Assembly: GCA_903930745.1 (NCBI GenBank)
Contig: CAIYZX010000122.1
Span: 1-5,686, forward strand
DNA from: an uncultured Chloroflexota bacterium
GTDB lineage: Bacteria; Chloroflexota; Limnocylindria; Limnocylindrales; CSP1-4
DNA length: 5,686 nt
Direction of reading: 5' to 3'
Made by a program: the position numbers and the translations under genes. Shown piece by piece: positions 4,485-5,686 of the stretch (position 1 is the first letter of the stretch; every line of letters starts with the position of its first letter). The notes under the pieces are model-generated. The model did not search any database. It saw only the letters and a list, made by a program, of their open reading frames with translations, and was not told where the DNA came from.

Positions 4485-5686
4485 TCATGGCGGCATGACG
4501 CGAACCACCGGCCCCGCCGGTCCCGCCCCCGCCCGAACCGCCGCGCGTGCGCGCGTGGCCACGTACGTGATGTTCGCGTTCCAGGCGATGCTCTTCGCAT
4601 CGTGGACCGCGCACATCCCGCTCGTGAAGGTTGCGCTCTCGCTGTCCGACGGGGAGCTGGGCCTCTCGCTCTTCGGCGCACCCATCGGCTCCGTGGTGGC
4701 CACGTTCGCCACGTCGTGGCTGCTGCCGCGGGTGGGGAGCCGGCGGATGGTGCAGGCGAGCCTCCTTGGCTACCTCGCCACGGCCTGGCTCGTGGGCGTG
4801 GTGGACTCGTCGGCGGGACTCTTCGGCGCGCTGCTGGCGTGGGGCATGTTCCAGGGATCGCTGGACGTGTCGATGAACGCCCAGGCGGTCTTTGTTGAGC
4901 GGGCGGTGGGGCGGCCGCTGATGTCCGGGTTCCACGCCACGTGGAGCCTCGGCGGGTTCACCGGGGCGGGCCTGGGCGTGGTGGCGGTGAGCGCCGGAGT
5001 GGCGCTGGCGCCGCAGCTGATCGGGCTTGCGGTGGTGGGGCTGGTGATCGCCGGGGGCGCGACGCTGGTGATGCTGCCGGACCCGGCACCGGAGGCTGCG
5101 CACGAGTCGGCTCGGCCCGGCCTGGCCGCCGCGTGGCTGCACCCGGCCGTGGTCACGCTGGGGCTGATCGTGCTGGCGAGCATGCTGTGCGAGGGCGCGG
5201 CCGCCGATTGGTCCGCGGTCTACCTCCACGAGTCCCTCGGCGCGGCGCCCGGTTTCGCGGCACTCGCGTACACGTTCTACTCGGCGGCGATGGTGACGTG
5301 CCGGCTGGCCGGGGACCGGCTCCTGGCACGCTACTCGCCGCGCTCCCTGCTGCCGCTGCTGGCCGCGATCGCGACGATCGGGATGCTGGCCGGGCTCCTC
5401 ACCGGCGTGCCCGTGGTGGTGATCGCCGGGTTCGTGGTCCTGGGCTTCGGCCTGGGGCTGGTGGTGCCTGCAGCGTTCACCGCCGTGGGGCGCCTCGAAG
5501 GCGTGCACACGGGAACCGCGGTGGCCGCGGTCTCGGCCATCGGCTGGCTGGGGTACGTGGCGGGGCCGCCGGTCATCGGGCACATCGCCGACCTGGTCAC
5601 GCTGCCGGTGGCGCTGGGGATCGTCCCCTTGCTCACCGCGCTGACGGCAATCTCGGTCCGTGTGAGCCGCCGCTTTGACCCGGCCC
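4477..5686 (+). CDS. MFS transporter, YbjJ/MosC-like (C-terminus beyond window)
   Basis: An integral membrane secondary transporter; 403 complete codons are visible with the frame still open at the window end. About twelve hydrophobic segments can be drawn, near residues 28-49, 60-83, 91-110, 114-134, 151-172, 179-200, 223-250, 259-283, 290-310, 312-332, 345-367 and 374-396. The last visible residues (SRRFDPA) follow helix 12, so only a short tail is missing. Family-like signatures are GSLDVSMNAQ (127-136), MSGFHATWSLGG (149-160), EGAAADWS (239-246) and R276-LAGDR between helices 8 and 9, a half-repeat form of MFS motif A. These recall the YbjJ/MosC-like group, whose members are variously proposed sugar, rhizopine or drug carriers; substrate and direction are not assignable. 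The ATG overlaps the HAD stop by 8 nt. Coupling to a Cof-type phosphatase suggests the two act on a related metabolite or its phosphorylated form. Confidence 0.93.
   Translation, partial: MADHGGMTRTTGPAGPAPARTAARARVATYVMFAFQAMLFASWTAHIPLVKVALSLSDGELGLSLFGAPIGSVVATFATSWLLPRVGSRRMVQASLLGYLATAWLVGVVDSSAGLFGALLAWGMFQGSLDVSMNAQAVFVERAVGRPLMSGFHATWSLGGFTGAGLGVVAVSAGVALAPQLIGLAVVGLVIAGGATLVMLPDPAPEAAHESARPGLAAAWLHPAVVTLGLIVLASMLCEGAAADWSAVYLHESLGAAPGFAALAYTFYSAAMVTCRLAGDRLLARYSPRSLLPLLAAIATIGMLAGLLTGVPVVVIAGFVVLGFGLGLVVPAAFTAVGRLEGVHTGTAVAAVSAIGWLGYVAGPPVIGHIADLVTLPVALGIVPLLTALTAISVRVSRRFDPA

Noticed and set aside
4225..5583. 452-codon minus-strand open frame opposite the MFS gene
   Set aside because: It is Arg/His/Gln/Gly-rich without domains. 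The plus strand encodes twelve hydrophobic helices with family motifs.
4941..5678. 245-codon plus-strand frame overlapping the MFS gene
   Set aside because: It is a +1/+2 shadow rich in Gly, Arg and Ala. The true frame from 4477 continues to the window end.

Overview
The window is about 70% GC and looks like ordinary chromosomal DNA from a GC-rich bacterium. Actinomycetota or a GC-rich Chloroflexota lineage fit best: codons end overwhelmingly in G/C, there is a secreted Zn carboxypeptidase of the carboxypeptidase T type, and there are candidate leaderless genes. The sequence alone does not fix the phylum. No tRNA, rRNA, CRISPR array, insertion sequence or phage gene is visible. Five protein genes fill almost everything. 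The first and last run off the window edges.

Left end (1-1079, minus strand): a secreted M14 zinc carboxypeptidase with a signal peptide and a complete active site, missing only its C-terminus. It is divergent from the next gene across a 133-nt intergenic region. That region carries a near-consensus sigma-70-type promoter (TTGACA, 17 nt, CATAAT) firing rightward. A 24-bp palindrome lies over it, running from the -35 box into the -10 box.

Centre (1213-3395, plus strand): a MerR-type regulator, probably on a leaderless transcript, followed after 197 nt by a cytoplasmic von Willebrand factor A (VWA) protein with an intact metal-binding (MIDAS) site. The regulator has a normal MerR DNA-binding head, a Pro/Ala/Ser-rich linker and an unusual 43-residue tail. 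The pair looks like a self-regulated two-gene module of unknown purpose and is the most interesting part of the window. A strong 13-bp hairpin at 3469-3499 probably closes this unit.

Right end (3615-5686, plus strand): a Cof-type HAD phosphatase and a 12-helix MFS transporter of the YbjJ/MosC-like kind. Their reading frames overlap by 8 nt, so they are almost certainly one operon. The pairing is reminiscent of the E. coli neighbours ybjI (HAD phosphatase) and ybjJ (MFS). The transporter is cut by the window end within a few residues of its expected C-terminus.
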